From assembly GCA_020634235.1 (NCBI GenBank), contig JACKCB010000002.1, positions 1,240,001-1,304,000 on the forward strand: 64,000 nt of DNA, read 5' to 3'. Position 1 is the first letter of the stretch. Every line of letters starts with the position of its first letter. The position numbers and the translations under genes are program-made. The stretch is from Ardenticatenaceae bacterium (GTDB lineage: Bacteria > Chloroflexota > Anaerolineae > Promineifilales > Promineifilaceae). The notes under the pieces were generated by a model. It was not told where the DNA came from. It did not search any database and saw nothing but the letters and a program-made list of their open reading frames with translations. Below, one piece after another: positions 50,122-58,845 of this stretch.

Positions 50122-52053
50122 TTATCCGTCGGCTGGCGGGGCGTCGGCCGGGGGGGTGGCGGTTGGCGGGGGAACAGTGGGGACGGGAGGGGGTGGCGGT
50201 TCCACGCCTGGCCCATACTGGTAGATATTCTGCCAGGGAATGTAGTGGCTGATGAAGTACTCCGTGCCGTACATCAGGTTGCCGTTAGCGTCATACACGC
50301 GGCGCACCACGGTCACGTCGGCCCCTTCCACAGCCCAATCGACCTGTTTGATTTCCCCTTCGGCCAGGTCAGGATTGAATTCCCAGACGTCGGGGTTGGG
50401 GGGGAGCACATTCTCGAAGATAGGCTCCTCCTTCACTACGCGCCGGCCGGTGCTGGTGCTGTACAGCTTGAAGGTCAGGGCTTCGTACTGCTCGTTGTAG
50501 TAGTTTTCCAGCAGCAGGTAATGATCGGTGTTGTTGACGAAACGGAAATCGACCAGGGGGGAAAAGACGGTGGCATCCATGCCGGGGCCTTCACCATCGT
50601 CATAGTAGTGCACCCGGTAGCCGTGTTCCAGGCGAGTGGTAATGGGGAAACCGGCCCAAAAGGCAGCCTGGTACAGGGTGGTGCTAACCTGGCAAACGCC
50701 GCCGCCTACGCCTTCGATGGTTCGCCCGCCCAGGATAATCAGCCCGGTGGAAAAACCGGCTTCTTCGGTAACGTCGCCCAGGTAGCGGTTAAAGGAGAAC
50801 TCCTCGCCGGGGGCGATGACGATGCCAAAGAACTGCGCGGCAGCGCGGGCGATGTTGTGCTTGCGTTCCGGGGTGGAGCCGTAGAACCAGGTGGTGGTCT
50901 GGGTAATCAACTCGGTGATGCCCAGTTCCTGAGCGGTGGCGTTGGCGTGGACGGTGGGCAAGATGGGCTTGAGCATCAGGGGCACGGAGCGGTTGGGTGT
51001 GTCTACCTGGGCCATGAACTGCTGTAAAGTGGCCGACACGTCCAGGCTGCGACCGTTAACGTGTGGCTCTACCAGGACCAGCTCGCGGGTATCATCATCA
51101 AAGTAGAAGCGGGCGTTTTTGGGCGGGCGGTAGACCTGAGCTTCGATTTCATTCAGCCAGGCGCGCACGGCGTTTTCGTCGATGAAGGTGTGGTAACGGG
51201 ATTGGCCGTCGTCGCCGGTGACCATTTCTACGCGCAGCCAGTCGGACAACTGCTCACTGGTAGCGACGATGGGGGTGATGTCGGTATCGTCCAGCGGTTC
51301 CTGAAAGTAGAGGGTCATAGGTTCTAGCAGGTAGCCGAGTTGGGCGGCGGCCTGGCTGTCTTCGGGCACCTGAGGCATGACGTTGTGGACCAGGAGTTCC
51401 AACTGCGTCTGGCGGAAGTCGAGGAGGGGGTTGAGCAGCCGGCGGCGGGTGTCGTCCAGGTCGAGTACCCGGCCGGGTGTGCCCGACTGGTAGACAAAGG
51501 AACCGTTTTCGGAAACCAGGGCGGCATCGGCCGCGGGTTGGCCAATTTCCTGGGCCAGGGCGTCCAGGGCGGTGGCAAACCGGCCTTCGTCGAAGACGAT
51601 GACCGGGGCCAGGGCGCGGCCATGATACCAACTGTCGAACTGGTCGCGGAAGGCGGTCCAGGGGCCGCCCTGCCGCCCAACGCCCAGGGCGGCGTCGACG
51701 GTTTGGGCGGCGTCGACGTAGAAGCCGAGTTCGGCGGGGGTGTAGGTGTATTCCCGGCCGGTGTCGGGGTCGACGAGGGTGATGATGTCGCTGGTGGTAT
51801 CGGGCAAGAAGGTGGCCACGATGGCGCTGACTTCGTCGCGGTCCATGCCGCTGAGGTCAACGCCCCACATGCTGACGCCGGTGAAGACCCGGCCGGTATG
51901 CCGCCCCTGGTAGATGGCCACGGTGAGGGCCACGGCCAGGCTCAGCACCACGCCAACCACAATGGGAATGGTGAGGAACCAGCTCAGGTTGCGTAGATGG
52001 GGCGACCCGGCCGGGAAGGTGTGGGGTTGGTCATTGGTGCTGGCGGTCTGCAT
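50122..52053 (-). CDS. VanW-family protein with peptidoglycan-binding-like domains
   Basis: A membrane-anchored extracellular protein of 643 residues. An N-terminal helix (LTIPIVVGVVLSLAVALTVAIY) is followed by two domains of the PG_binding_4 type (LVDPDTGREYTYTPAELGFYVDAAQTVDAAL, then FDPEGLNEA-like FIDENAVRAWLNEI). From about residue 400 the VanW domain runs: FFGIVIAPGEEFSFNRYLGD, FSTGLIILGGRTIEGVGGGVCQVSTTLYQAAFWAGF, ITTRLEHGYRVHYY and GMDATVFSPLVDFRFVNN. A Pro/Thr-rich tail ends the protein. VanW genes occur near vancomycin-resistance clusters but their role is unknown; here it is probably a wall-associated protein. No van genes are nearby. Confidence 0.9.
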   Translation of the reverse strand: MQTASTNDQPHTFPAGSPHLRNLSWFLTIPIVVGVVLSLAVALTVAIYQGRHTGRVFTGVSMWGVDLSGMDRDEVSAIVATFLPDTTSDIITLVDPDTGREYTYTPAELGFYVDAAQTVDAALGVGRQGGPWTAFRDQFDSWYHGRALAPVIVFDEGRFATALDALAQEIGQPAADAALVSENGSFVYQSGTPGRVLDLDDTRRRLLNPLLDFRQTQLELLVHNVMPQVPEDSQAAAQLGYLLEPMTLYFQEPLDDTDITPIVATSEQLSDWLRVEMVTGDDGQSRYHTFIDENAVRAWLNEIEAQVYRPPKNARFYFDDDTRELVLVEPHVNGRSLDVSATLQQFMAQVDTPNRSVPLMLKPILPTVHANATAQELGITELITQTTTWFYGSTPERKHNIARAAAQFFGIVIAPGEEFSFNRYLGDVTEEAGFSTGLIILGGRTIEGVGGGVCQVSTTLYQAAFWAGFPITTRLEHGYRVHYYDDGEGPGMDATVFSPLVDFRFVNNTDHYLLLENYYNEQYEALTFKLYSTSTGRRVVKEEPIFENVLPPNPDVWEFNPDLAEGEIKQVDWAVEGADVTVVRRVYDANGNLMYGTEYFISHYIPWQNIYQYGPGVEPPPPPVPTVPPPTATPPADAPPADG

Positions 52054-52190
52054 TCATTTGCCTCGTTATGACACGCAAAGTCACAAGGGGAGGATTATAG
52101 CAGGCGGTGGTGGCTGGCCTATACCCGGCCGGGGGGCGTTAAAGGAACCTTCATATTGGGCTCACCCCGGCCGGGGCGCAATCCGGCCAA

Positions 52191-53297
52191 TTACGGCGCG
52201 GCCTCGTCCCAAACGACGCCAAACTCCTCCACAAAATAGTTGGCAAATGCCGGATCATAAACAATCACGATATTCTCGTCATTGCTATCGTTAGCGCTGT
52301 CGCTGAAGTTGTAGGAGCCAAAGATCACAATCTGGCGATCGATGATGATGACCTTGTGGTGCATGATGCGCGGGTTACCATCCTGGCGCACCCGCAGGTT
52401 GGCCAGCCCGGCATCGCGCATCTCCGGGTAATAGCTGAAGGCCGTATCGGAGCCGGTGGTTTCGAACACCCCTTCCACGGTTACACCGGCTTCCGCCCGC
52501 GCCAGCATGGCCTCGCCTATGGTGTCGTTGGTGAAGGAGAAGGCCATGAACAGGATTTCCTGCTGCGCGCCGTTGATCAGGTTAGCCAGGATGGGGGCAA
52601 TCTCCTCTTCGGCGGCGAAATGGTTCTCCAGGCGCACGCCGTTGATGGTAAGCTGCTTGTTGGGCGCGTTGTCGGGCGAGCGCGGGCCAAAGCTGCGGTC
52701 GATGTACATCTCGTCCATTTCGGCGCGGTAGTTGGCGGCCAGTTCGGGGGAGTCGAAGCGCACGGCGTTGTTGTTGTTGCAGTAAGCGCCGTTGGTGGTG
52801 TAGTTGAGGGAGCCGGTCCAGACGTAGCGGCCATCGATGACGATGAACTTGTCGTGCATGAGGGCGGAGCGGTCATCGGTGACCACGCTGATGCCGTTGC
52901 GCCGCAAGCGGCGGATGCTGGCCAGGTCTTCGTTGTCGGTGTCGGTGACGACGCGCACGGGGATGCCCCGCTCTTCCAGCTCAATGAGGGCATCGACAAT
53001 GGGCGGGGCGTCCAGGTCGAAGGCGGCGATGTCTACCTGGAACTGGGTCTGGCGCAGGTCGTCGGCAATGATCTCGTCCAGGCCGCCGCTGCGCTCTTCT
53101 TCGGGCGGGCAGGTGGGGTTGGTGAAGTAGATCTGGTACCAGCCGGCCCCGGCCGGGTCGCCGCCCGTATCTCCCCCGCTGCCACCACCCGTGTTGGGCA
53201 GCGTCACAGAGAGCTGGCAGGCCGTTAGCAAGAGCACAACGACCAGGAGTTTCAGGAGCAGGCTGGCATTGGGCACGAGGCGCGGGGTTGGTTTCAT
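52191..53297 (-). CDS. Phospholipase D-like lipoprotein
   Basis: A 368-residue exported protein. The signal sequence ends in a lipobox (LLLTAC near residue 26), so it is anchored as a lipoprotein. Two HKD motifs define the PLD superfamily: MHDKFIVIDGRYVWTGSLNY near residue 145 and MHHKVIIIDRQIVIFGSYNF near residue 315, both with H-x-K-x4-D complete. The inter-motif spacing and single-chain layout resemble the Nuc/phosphatidyltransferase-like group; a nuclease or phospholipid hydrolase role is possible. It overlaps the upstream small gene by four bases (ATGA) and is translationally coupled to it. Confidence 0.9.
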   Translation of the reverse strand: MKPTPRLVPNASLLLKLLVVVLLLTACQLSVTLPNTGGGSGGDTGGDPAGAGWYQIYFTNPTCPPEEERSGGLDEIIADDLRQTQFQVDIAAFDLDAPPIVDALIELEERGIPVRVVTDTDNEDLASIRRLRRNGISVVTDDRSALMHDKFIVIDGRYVWTGSLNYTTNGAYCNNNNAVRFDSPELAANYRAEMDEMYIDRSFGPRSPDNAPNKQLTINGVRLENHFAAEEEIAPILANLINGAQQEILFMAFSFTNDTIGEAMLARAEAGVTVEGVFETTGSDTAFSYYPEMRDAGLANLRVRQDGNPRIMHHKVIIIDRQIVIFGSYNFSDSANDSNDENIVIVYDPAFANYFVEEFGVVWDEAAP

Positions 53298-53758
53298 GCG
53301 GTTTCTTCGGGTTGGAGGAGCTGCATCAGGTGGTGGAAAACATCGTCAGGGCGGAGGCTGGCCCGGTCGTGGACCAGTTGGAAGAGGGCGGCGGTGGTTT
53401 GCTCGGCCCCGGCCGGGGTGGGCCGCTGCCGGCGTAGTAGTTGGCTAAACAGCAGCAACTGCTGCCAGACCTCGGCCATTTCGGCTGCCGGATCGGGCAG
53501 CAGGGTCACCAGGCGGTTCACCTGGTGCATCAACTGGCGGACCAGGTCCGCCTGGGCGGCCAGCAGCGGCTCGGCGGCCGCATCGTCCAGGGCCAGCGTC
53601 TGGGCCACCACCGGATCTAGCTGGGCCAGACCCCAATTCAGCAGCTCTGTCGCCTGCTCATCGGTCAGGGCATCGCGCAGACTGCTGTTTTCAGTTAACG
53701 GCTCGCCAACCTGCCGCAAACGGCGGCGGCGCAAACGGCGCTCATTTTCTTCCATCAT
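53294..53758 (-). CDS. Helical protein of unknown function, coupled to the PLD gene
   Basis: A 154-residue protein, nearly all helical and rich in Leu, Ala and Gln, with a very basic start (MMEENERRLRRRRLRQVG). No membrane segment, Cys motif or known domain is seen. One repeated theme is LxxLLxxxQ heptads (LLAAQADLVRQLMHQVNRLVTLL), so it may form a coiled coil. Its stop overlaps the PLD start by ATGA, so it is cotranscribed and may be a partner or chaperone of that lipoprotein. Two in-frame ATGs open it; either could be used. Confidence 0.7.
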   Translation of the reverse strand: MMEENERRLRRRRLRQVGEPLTENSSLRDALTDEQATELLNWGLAQLDPVVAQTLALDDAAAEPLLAAQADLVRQLMHQVNRLVTLLPDPAAEMAEVWQQLLLFSQLLRRQRPTPAGAEQTTAALFQLVHDRASLRPDDVFHHLMQLLQPEETA

Positions 53759-53858
53759 GAGGGCGAATTATCACCGTTTCGGGCGGTGTGTCAAAGGGGT
53801 TACAGGCAACGGGAACAGAAGCCAGAGACGCAGCCGGCAACATGTCTCCGGCGACACC

Positions 53859-54701
53859 TCACAAATCGCGGCGGGAGAAGCTCCACATGGCCAGGGCGAG
53901 CAGGCCGAGGGCGTAGAAGATGGCATAGAGGATGACCCGGTCGTGGGGCTGCGAAGCCACCACAAATGGGCCGGCAAGGTTCAGATCGCCTAATGCGGTG
54001 GGGGTTTGGAAGAGGGTTGCGGCGCGCTTCCACAAGACGTCGGCGGGCATAATCAGGCTGGAGAAGATGCCCAGATCAACGGCGGTCTCGTTGCGCAGCA
54101 CCGCCCCTATCTGCTCTACCCAGCCGCCGATGAAGGCCACGCCGTAGAGCATGAAGGCCAGCGCGCCGTTGGCCAGGGTGGAAAGACGCGTGCCGCCCAG
54201 GATGGTCAGGCTGAGCATGGTCAGGCCGCCGAGCACCATGAGACCCAACCCGGCCGGGGCGTTGGCCACCATCAACCGCGAGCGCATAAACACAATGGCG
54301 ATCACCCCGCCTGCCAGCAGCAGCGTATAAGCGGCCACAATGATGGCCAGGCCCAACCACTTGCCCAACACCACCTGCCAGCGGCGGATCGGCTTGGTTA
54401 CCACGCTCTCCATCGTGTGCGATTCCAATTCGCCTGAAATGGTATTGGCCGAGACAAGGGCAGACATGGCAATCACCAGGAAGTAGATGGCATACAGGCC
54501 GGCCATGCGTAGAAAATCGACCGTTGTCGCCGTGAGTGCAGCCGCCCGGTAGCCGCTCCGCTCGACCTCGACAAAGATGTAGTGGAAGCCCAGGCCGTAC
54601 ACGGCCAGGAAAGCCACGCCCATGAGCAGGGCCACCCACAAGATACGACGGCGCTGCGTTTCACGGATGGTCAGCCGGGTAATGGTGAGCACAGTGTTCA
54701 T
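53859..54701 (-). CDS. ABC-2 type transporter permease
   Basis: The membrane half of an ABC-2 exporter, 280 residues with six predicted helices. It opens MNTVLTITRLTIRETQRRRILW, and the family loop SANTISGELESHTMESVVTKPIRRWQVVLGKWLGLAIIVAAYTLLL is plain. The ATG at 54701 sits seven bases after the ATPase stop; an upstream in-frame extension is not family-like. With the ATPase it forms an exporter of unknown cargo placed last in a four-gene run behind an ECF sigma gene. Confidence 0.88.
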   Translation of the reverse strand: MNTVLTITRLTIRETQRRRILWVALLMGVAFLAVYGLGFHYIFVEVERSGYRAAALTATTVDFLRMAGLYAIYFLVIAMSALVSANTISGELESHTMESVVTKPIRRWQVVLGKWLGLAIIVAAYTLLLAGGVIAIVFMRSRLMVANAPAGLGLMVLGGLTMLSLTILGGTRLSTLANGALAFMLYGVAFIGGWVEQIGAVLRNETAVDLGIFSSLIMPADVLWKRAATLFQTPTALGDLNLAGPFVVASQPHDRVILYAIFYALGLLALAMWSFSRRDL

Positions 54702-54708
54702 GGGCCGT

Positions 54709-55632
54709 TTACTCGTCGATCTGGTCGCCAATGATCTGGATGAAGCGCTCTTCCAACGAGAGCCGCTGCGGGCTAAGCTCGTACAGGGCGTGGCCCTGCT
54801 GCACCAACCATTCGGCCAGCCGGGGCAGGTGGCTTTCATCGGGGACGCTCAGGTGAACCCGGCCGGAGCTTGCATCCAGGGCAACGTTCTGGCCAAACTG
54901 GCTCAGGCCGGCCAGCAGGGCCGGGGTAGGGTTACCCACCCGCAGGCGCACTTGCACATTCTCCTGCGCCAGTTCGGCCAGGGTGCTCACCTGCAAAATC
55001 TGGCCGTGACGGATGAAGGCCACCCGGTCACAGGTCAGCTCAATTTCGCTGAGCAGATGGGAGTTGAGAAAGACGGTGGTCCCTTCGGCACGCATGCCGT
55101 TGATGATGTTACGCACCAGCCGGCGGCCCAACGGGTCCAGCCCGGAGGTGGGTTCGTCCAGGAAGACCAGGTGGGGGTCGTTTAGCAGGGCCTGGGCCAG
55201 GCCAATGCGCTGCAGCATCCCTTTGGAGAAGGCGGCCAGCCGGGTGTTGGCCCGGTCGGCCAGCCCCACCAGTTCCAGCAGATCGGGGATGACGGTGCGC
55301 CGCCCGGCCGGGGGCATCCCATACAGCCGCCCGTGCAAATCCAGGAACTCTGCCGCCGTCAGCCACTCGTGAAAGCGAAAATGCTCCGGCAAGAAGCCGA
55401 TCTTGGCCCGTGCCTGCCGACTGCCCAACGGCTGGCCCAACAGTTGGGCATCGCCCGCCGTGGGCGCAATCAGCCCCAGCAGCATCTTAACCGAGGTCGT
55501 TTTGCCGGCCCCATTAGGCCCCAGGAAACCAAACACCTCCCCACGCTGCACTTGCAGCGTCAGGTCGGCCACGGCCACTTTGCTGCCAAACTCCTTGCGC
55601 AGCCCCTGGGCGCTGATGGCGGGATTGGTCAT
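54709..55632 (-). CDS. ABC-2 type transporter ATPase
   Basis: The nucleotide-binding half of the exporter, 307 residues. Walker A is GPNGAGKTT, the Q-loop lies in GFLPEHFRFHEWLT, the signature is FSKGMLQRIGLAQ and Walker B LVFLDEPTSGLDPLGRRLV, with the switch His at LNSHLLSEI. A C-terminal region of about 90 residues (VRLRVGNPTPALLAGLSQF) is the usual DUF4162-like cap. I chose the ATG at 55632 (MTNPAISAQGL); the longer in-frame start is not supported. Its permease follows after eight bases. Confidence 0.92.
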   Translation of the reverse strand: MTNPAISAQGLRKEFGSKVAVADLTLQVQRGEVFGFLGPNGAGKTTSVKMLLGLIAPTAGDAQLLGQPLGSRQARAKIGFLPEHFRFHEWLTAAEFLDLHGRLYGMPPAGRRTVIPDLLELVGLADRANTRLAAFSKGMLQRIGLAQALLNDPHLVFLDEPTSGLDPLGRRLVRNIINGMRAEGTTVFLNSHLLSEIELTCDRVAFIRHGQILQVSTLAELAQENVQVRLRVGNPTPALLAGLSQFGQNVALDASSGRVHLSVPDESHLPRLAEWLVQQGHALYELSPQRLSLEERFIQIIGDQIDE

Positions 55633-55691
55633 GGGCGGCACTGTGGGTGACAGGTCATGGGTGCTGCGGGTTGCCAGTTTCGTTTCGGGTC

Positions 55692-56687
55692 CTAGCGCAG
55701 GGTCTTGGCGATATCGCGCAGTTCGGCCAGGCTCTTGTCGCTGCTGCTGAGCAGGTAGACGGTGCCGTTCTTCTCCCACATGATCGCGCCGCCCTGGCCA
55801 CGGAGGTTGCTTAACCCCAGGGCACTGACGCCGTCTATTTGCAGCTCACTGAAGCTGGCCACGTCGGTGGGAACGGGCAGCAGCAACGTGTTGGTCCAGT
55901 CGATGTTGCTGGCCAGGCGGCGGGCTTCGCCGGGCGTCATGCCCAGGAATTGCAGCAGCGCTTCGCCCAACACGGCCGGGTTCACGTCGTCCGGGTAGTT
56001 CACCAGCGGGCTTTCCGTCTGGACAAGCACGGTGCCATCGGCCCACTCTTGGGCCACCGCCGGGTAAATGGTCGCGGCAATAACCGCACCATCCAGGCTG
56101 TCCGGCAGGAGCATGGGGTCTAGTTCGGCGGCGGCCATGATGGCCCGCGCCCCTTCCAGGTTCACAACGAGCTGGCCCTGGCCACCGGCGGTCAGGCCGA
56201 TGTTAACCGGCTTGCCAAGCGCGTCGCTGGTGCGCACTGCGCGGCCATAGAGCTCCTCCGCCTGGCCCAGGGAAGAGACTGTCTGCGGCTCACCCGGATC
56301 GGTGAGCAGTTGAAACTCGCCGGGGTACAGGCCTTCATTGGCAATGCGTTCCAGGGTTGCCATCTGCTGGGGCGATACGGAGATAGCGGCGAATTTCTGC
56401 ACCCGGAAGAGGCCCAGAAAATCACTGGCAGCGGCGCGCACTGGCGGGAAGGCCAGGGCTACAACCAGGACCAGGATGGCCAGGACGGCCGCCATCGCAT
56501 AACTTCGTTTGAACATCTGGCGAATCCTCCAGGCGAACGCCGGCTGCGAGGCAGCGGGGGGCATAGCAATCTGGCGTTTGATTTGGGCCAGCATCTGCCC
56601 GGCCGGGCGCGGGGCTTCAGCCGCGTCGGGGGTCAGGGGGGCCAAGTGGTCTAGCACATCTTGAATATTGTCATCCGGCCGGGGCAT
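55692..56687 (-). CDS. Membrane protein of the anti-sigma/DUF4367 type
   Basis: A 331-residue protein following an ECF sigma gene by 34 bases. An N-terminal cytoplasmic part of about 70 residues leads to a single transmembrane helix (AMAAVLAILVLVVALAF), then a region beginning AASDFLGLFRVQKFAAISVSP, and a C-terminal beta domain with TGGQGQLVVNLEGARAI and LRGQGGAIMWEKNGTVYLLSS, resembling DUF4367 proteins. Placement suggests it senses the envelope and restrains the sigma factor; no zinc anti-sigma motif is visible, so this is inference. GAGGAG precedes the ATG at 56687 by six bases. Confidence 0.75.
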   Translation of the reverse strand: MPRPDDNIQDVLDHLAPLTPDAAEAPRPAGQMLAQIKRQIAMPPAASQPAFAWRIRQMFKRSYAMAAVLAILVLVVALAFPPVRAAASDFLGLFRVQKFAAISVSPQQMATLERIANEGLYPGEFQLLTDPGEPQTVSSLGQAEELYGRAVRTSDALGKPVNIGLTAGGQGQLVVNLEGARAIMAAAELDPMLLPDSLDGAVIAATIYPAVAQEWADGTVLVQTESPLVNYPDDVNPAVLGEALLQFLGMTPGEARRLASNIDWTNTLLLPVPTDVASFSELQIDGVSALGLSNLRGQGGAIMWEKNGTVYLLSSSDKSLAELRDIAKTLR

Positions 56688-56721
56688 CTCATTCTCCTCA
56701 ACAACGCAATAGGGGGCACAC

Positions 56722-57306
56722 TCAACCACCCTGGGCCTGCAACACCGCTTCATAAGCCTGGCGAAAAGCGTGCGCCGCCCGCTTCAGCAGCGTGCCCACC
56801 GAGCCAGGGGCCACGTCGCACGCTTCCGCCAGTTCGGCATAACTCAAATCCATCTGGCGCAGCAGCAGCAGTTGCACCTGCCGCTCTGGCAGCCGGGCCA
56901 GGGCCGCCCGCACCGTGGCCCGCGTTTCCGCCTGGGCCAGTCTTTCGGCCGGCGTCACCGGCGCGTCGGTGGGGTCTGGCAGCAGCAGCATGTTGCGCTG
57001 CCAGCGCCGTTTGCGCCCCCGAATGGCATTGTAACCCACGTTGGTGGCCACGCGATAGAGCCAGCCACCCAGGTTATGCTCCATCCGGCGCGAGAAATCC
57101 TGCTGGTAAAGCTTCAGGAACACCTCTTGCGTCAGGTCCTCTGCTTCAGCGCGATTGCCCACCAGGCGAAACAACAGCCCGTAGACGCGATCATAATGCC
57201 GGTAGAAAAGTACATCAAAGGAGTCTACGTCTCCTTCGCGCACGCGCTGCAGCAAAAAACTGTCCGACAACGTGGTCAACTCATCTTCATCCTTGTCTGG
57301 CGCCAT
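56722..57306 (-). CDS. ECF-type RNA polymerase sigma factor
   Basis: A 194-residue ECF sigma factor. Region 2: VLFYRHYDRVYGLLFRLVGNRAEAEDLTQEVFLKLYQQ and WLYRVATNVGYNAIRGRKRR; region 4: LPERQVQLLLLRQMDLSYAELAEACDVAPGSVGTLLKRAAHAF. It is the first gene of sigma, DUF4367-type protein, ABC-2 ATPase and permease on the minus strand. The likely message is that it controls this exporter in response to envelope or antibiotic stress, but its target promoters are not identified. A TATAAT (57366-57361) lies about 55 bases upstream, next to the divergent asd promoter. Confidence 0.93.
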   Translation of the reverse strand: MAPDKDEDELTTLSDSFLLQRVREGDVDSFDVLFYRHYDRVYGLLFRLVGNRAEAEDLTQEVFLKLYQQDFSRRMEHNLGGWLYRVATNVGYNAIRGRKRRWQRNMLLLPDPTDAPVTPAERLAQAETRATVRAALARLPERQVQLLLLRQMDLSYAELAEACDVAPGSVGTLLKRAAHAFRQAYEAVLQAQGG

Positions 57307-57373
57307 TGGTCAACTCACTCTACAAAACACCGGCTCGCCCCCATTTGTGACACAACCCTGATTATACCGCCAT

Positions 57374-57401
57374 TTGACAACCCTTGATTGTTCCTTATAA
57401 T
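57374..57401 (+). promoter_or_regulatory. Strong promoter of the asd T-box leader
   Basis: TTGACA (57374-57379), 16-base spacer, TATAAT (57396-57401), both consensus. The predicted start is near 57408, at the beginning of the T-box RNA. The -10 of the divergent ECF gene (57366-57361) lies only eight bases away, so the two promoters may interfere. Confidence 0.85.
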
Positions 57402-57407
57402 TCCCGC

Positions 57408-57655
57408 CAATCATGACGAAACGCGTTGAGCGGGACGAGTAGCAGGCGAGCCTGTGCCAGAGAGTGTTGGGCCGGTAGGCTGGAAGCCCCACCACAAAGA
57501 CGGCTGTGAAGACCCCCCGCGAGTGGCCCCCTGAAAGCGAGTACGGGTGTCCGGGTTGCTCCGTTAACGGCTGCAACGAGAACCGTGAGAATAGTCGCGG
57601 TTGAAGTTGGGTGGAATCGCGAAGCCATCGCCCCAACCTGGGCGGTGGTTTTTTT
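57408..57655 (+). promoter_or_regulatory. T-box riboswitch upstream of asd, probably threonine-specific
   Basis: The leader has all T-box parts. Stem I has AGTA (loop E) near 57439, the CAGAGAG bulge, an apical loop and, on the return side, GTGAAGACCCC, where skipping one base after GAA gives ACC as specifier (Thr). The T-box sequence GGGTGGAATCGCG (57609-57621) carries the UGGA bulge that pairs with an uncharged tRNA 3' end having U73. A terminator, CCATCGCCC/GGGCGGTGG (57625-57648) plus seven T, follows. Uncharged tRNA-Thr would stabilise the antiterminator and switch asd on. Asp (GAC) is a weaker reading of the specifier. Confidence 0.9.
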
Positions 57656-57719
57656 GTTAACCGGTCAGCCAGTGGTCTGAGAAGCGGACAGGCTTGAATA
57701 CTGTGAGGAGATGGTGAAG

Positions 57720-58772
57720 ATGGCGAAAATTCCAGTTGGTGTTTTGGCGGCAACGGGGGCCGTGGGGCAGCGTTTTGTGCAGCTTCTGGCAAACCACCCC
57801 TGGTTCGAGGTGGTCGCCGTAACCGGGTCGGACCGCACGGTGGGGCAGCCTTATGGCGAAGGGGTGAATTGGGTTATTGCGGGCGATGCCCCGGCCGGGA
57901 TCGCCAACCTCATCGTCCAGCCCACCGAACCCAACCTGGACGTGCCCGTCGTCTTCTCCGCCCTGCCCTCCAAAGAAGCGTGGGAGATGGAACCCCACTT
58001 CGCCCAGGCCGGCTACGCGGTGGTGACCAACGCCTCCGCCTACCGCATGACCGCAGACGTCCCCCTCCTCATCCCGGAAGTCAACCCGGCGCACACGGCG
58101 CTCATCCCCTACCAGCAGGCCCGGCGCGGCTGGCCAGGCTACATCGTCGCCAGCCCCAACTGCTCCACCACCAGCATCATCCTACCCATGAAGGTGTTTC
58201 AGGATGCCTTTGGCCTGGAGGCCGCGGTCATCACCACCCTGCAGGCCATCTCCGGCGCAGGCTACCCCGGCGTCCCGTCCATGGCCATCATCGACAACGT
58301 GATCCCCCACATTGGCGGGGAAGATGAGAAGCTGGAGGTAGAGCCGAAGAAGCTGCTGGGCCAGTTTGTGGCCGGCGACATCGTGATGGCCGATATCCGG
58401 CTGAGCGCCCAGGCCAACCGGGTGCCGGTGATGGATGGCCACCTGGCCAGCGTCTCCGTGAAGTTGGGCCGGCCGGTGGCGGTCCCCGAGGCTATTGCCG
58501 CGCTGCAAGCATGGCAGCCCCCGGCCGGGGTGCGCGACCTACCCAGCAGCCCGGCCAACGCCCTCATCTACCGGCCGGAAGAAGACCGCCCCCAGCCACG
58601 GCTGGACCGAGACTCGGAAAACGGGCTGGCCTGGACGGTGGGCAAAGTCCGCACCTGCGGCGTACTCGATTTGCGCTACATGGCCATCACCCACAACACC
58701 CTGCGCGGCGCGGCCAGCGGCTCCATCCTCAACGCCGAACTGCTGGTGCAGCAGGGATTTATCAAGGCATAA
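57720..58772 (+). CDS. asd: Aspartate-semialdehyde dehydrogenase, archaeal/fungal type
   Basis: Makes aspartate semialdehyde, the branch point to lysine, threonine and methionine. The 350-residue protein has the NADP motif VGVLAATGAVGQRFVQLL, the catalytic Cys in VASPNCSTTSIILPM and the catalytic His in THNTLRGAASGSI, with PEVNP and the loop ISGAGYPGVPS. The wording follows the archaeal/yeast-type branch of ASADH. GAGGAG lies nine bases ahead of the ATG at 57720; an ATG nine bases upstream would overlap that site. It is controlled by the T-box leader before it. Confidence 0.95.
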   Translation: MAKIPVGVLAATGAVGQRFVQLLANHPWFEVVAVTGSDRTVGQPYGEGVNWVIAGDAPAGIANLIVQPTEPNLDVPVVFSALPSKEAWEMEPHFAQAGYAVVTNASAYRMTADVPLLIPEVNPAHTALIPYQQARRGWPGYIVASPNCSTTSIILPMKVFQDAFGLEAAVITTLQAISGAGYPGVPSMAIIDNVIPHIGGEDEKLEVEPKKLLGQFVAGDIVMADIRLSAQANRVPVMDGHLASVSVKLGRPVAVPEAIAALQAWQPPAGVRDLPSSPANALIYRPEEDRPQPRLDRDSENGLAWTVGKVRTCGVLDLRYMAITHNTLRGAASGSILNAELLVQQGFIKA

Positions 58773-58845
58773 AGCGCCGTGCGCAAGCCATGACAGCGCA
58801 CGACGCCCTTCGATCGCCCTTCGATCGCCCTTCGATCACACTTCA

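Noticed and set aside
50122..52053. VanW gene as sign of a vancomycin-resistance cluster
   Set aside because: No vanHAX, vanRS or D-Ala-D-Lac genes are nearby; VanW proteins occur widely in wall-active bacteria without resistance.
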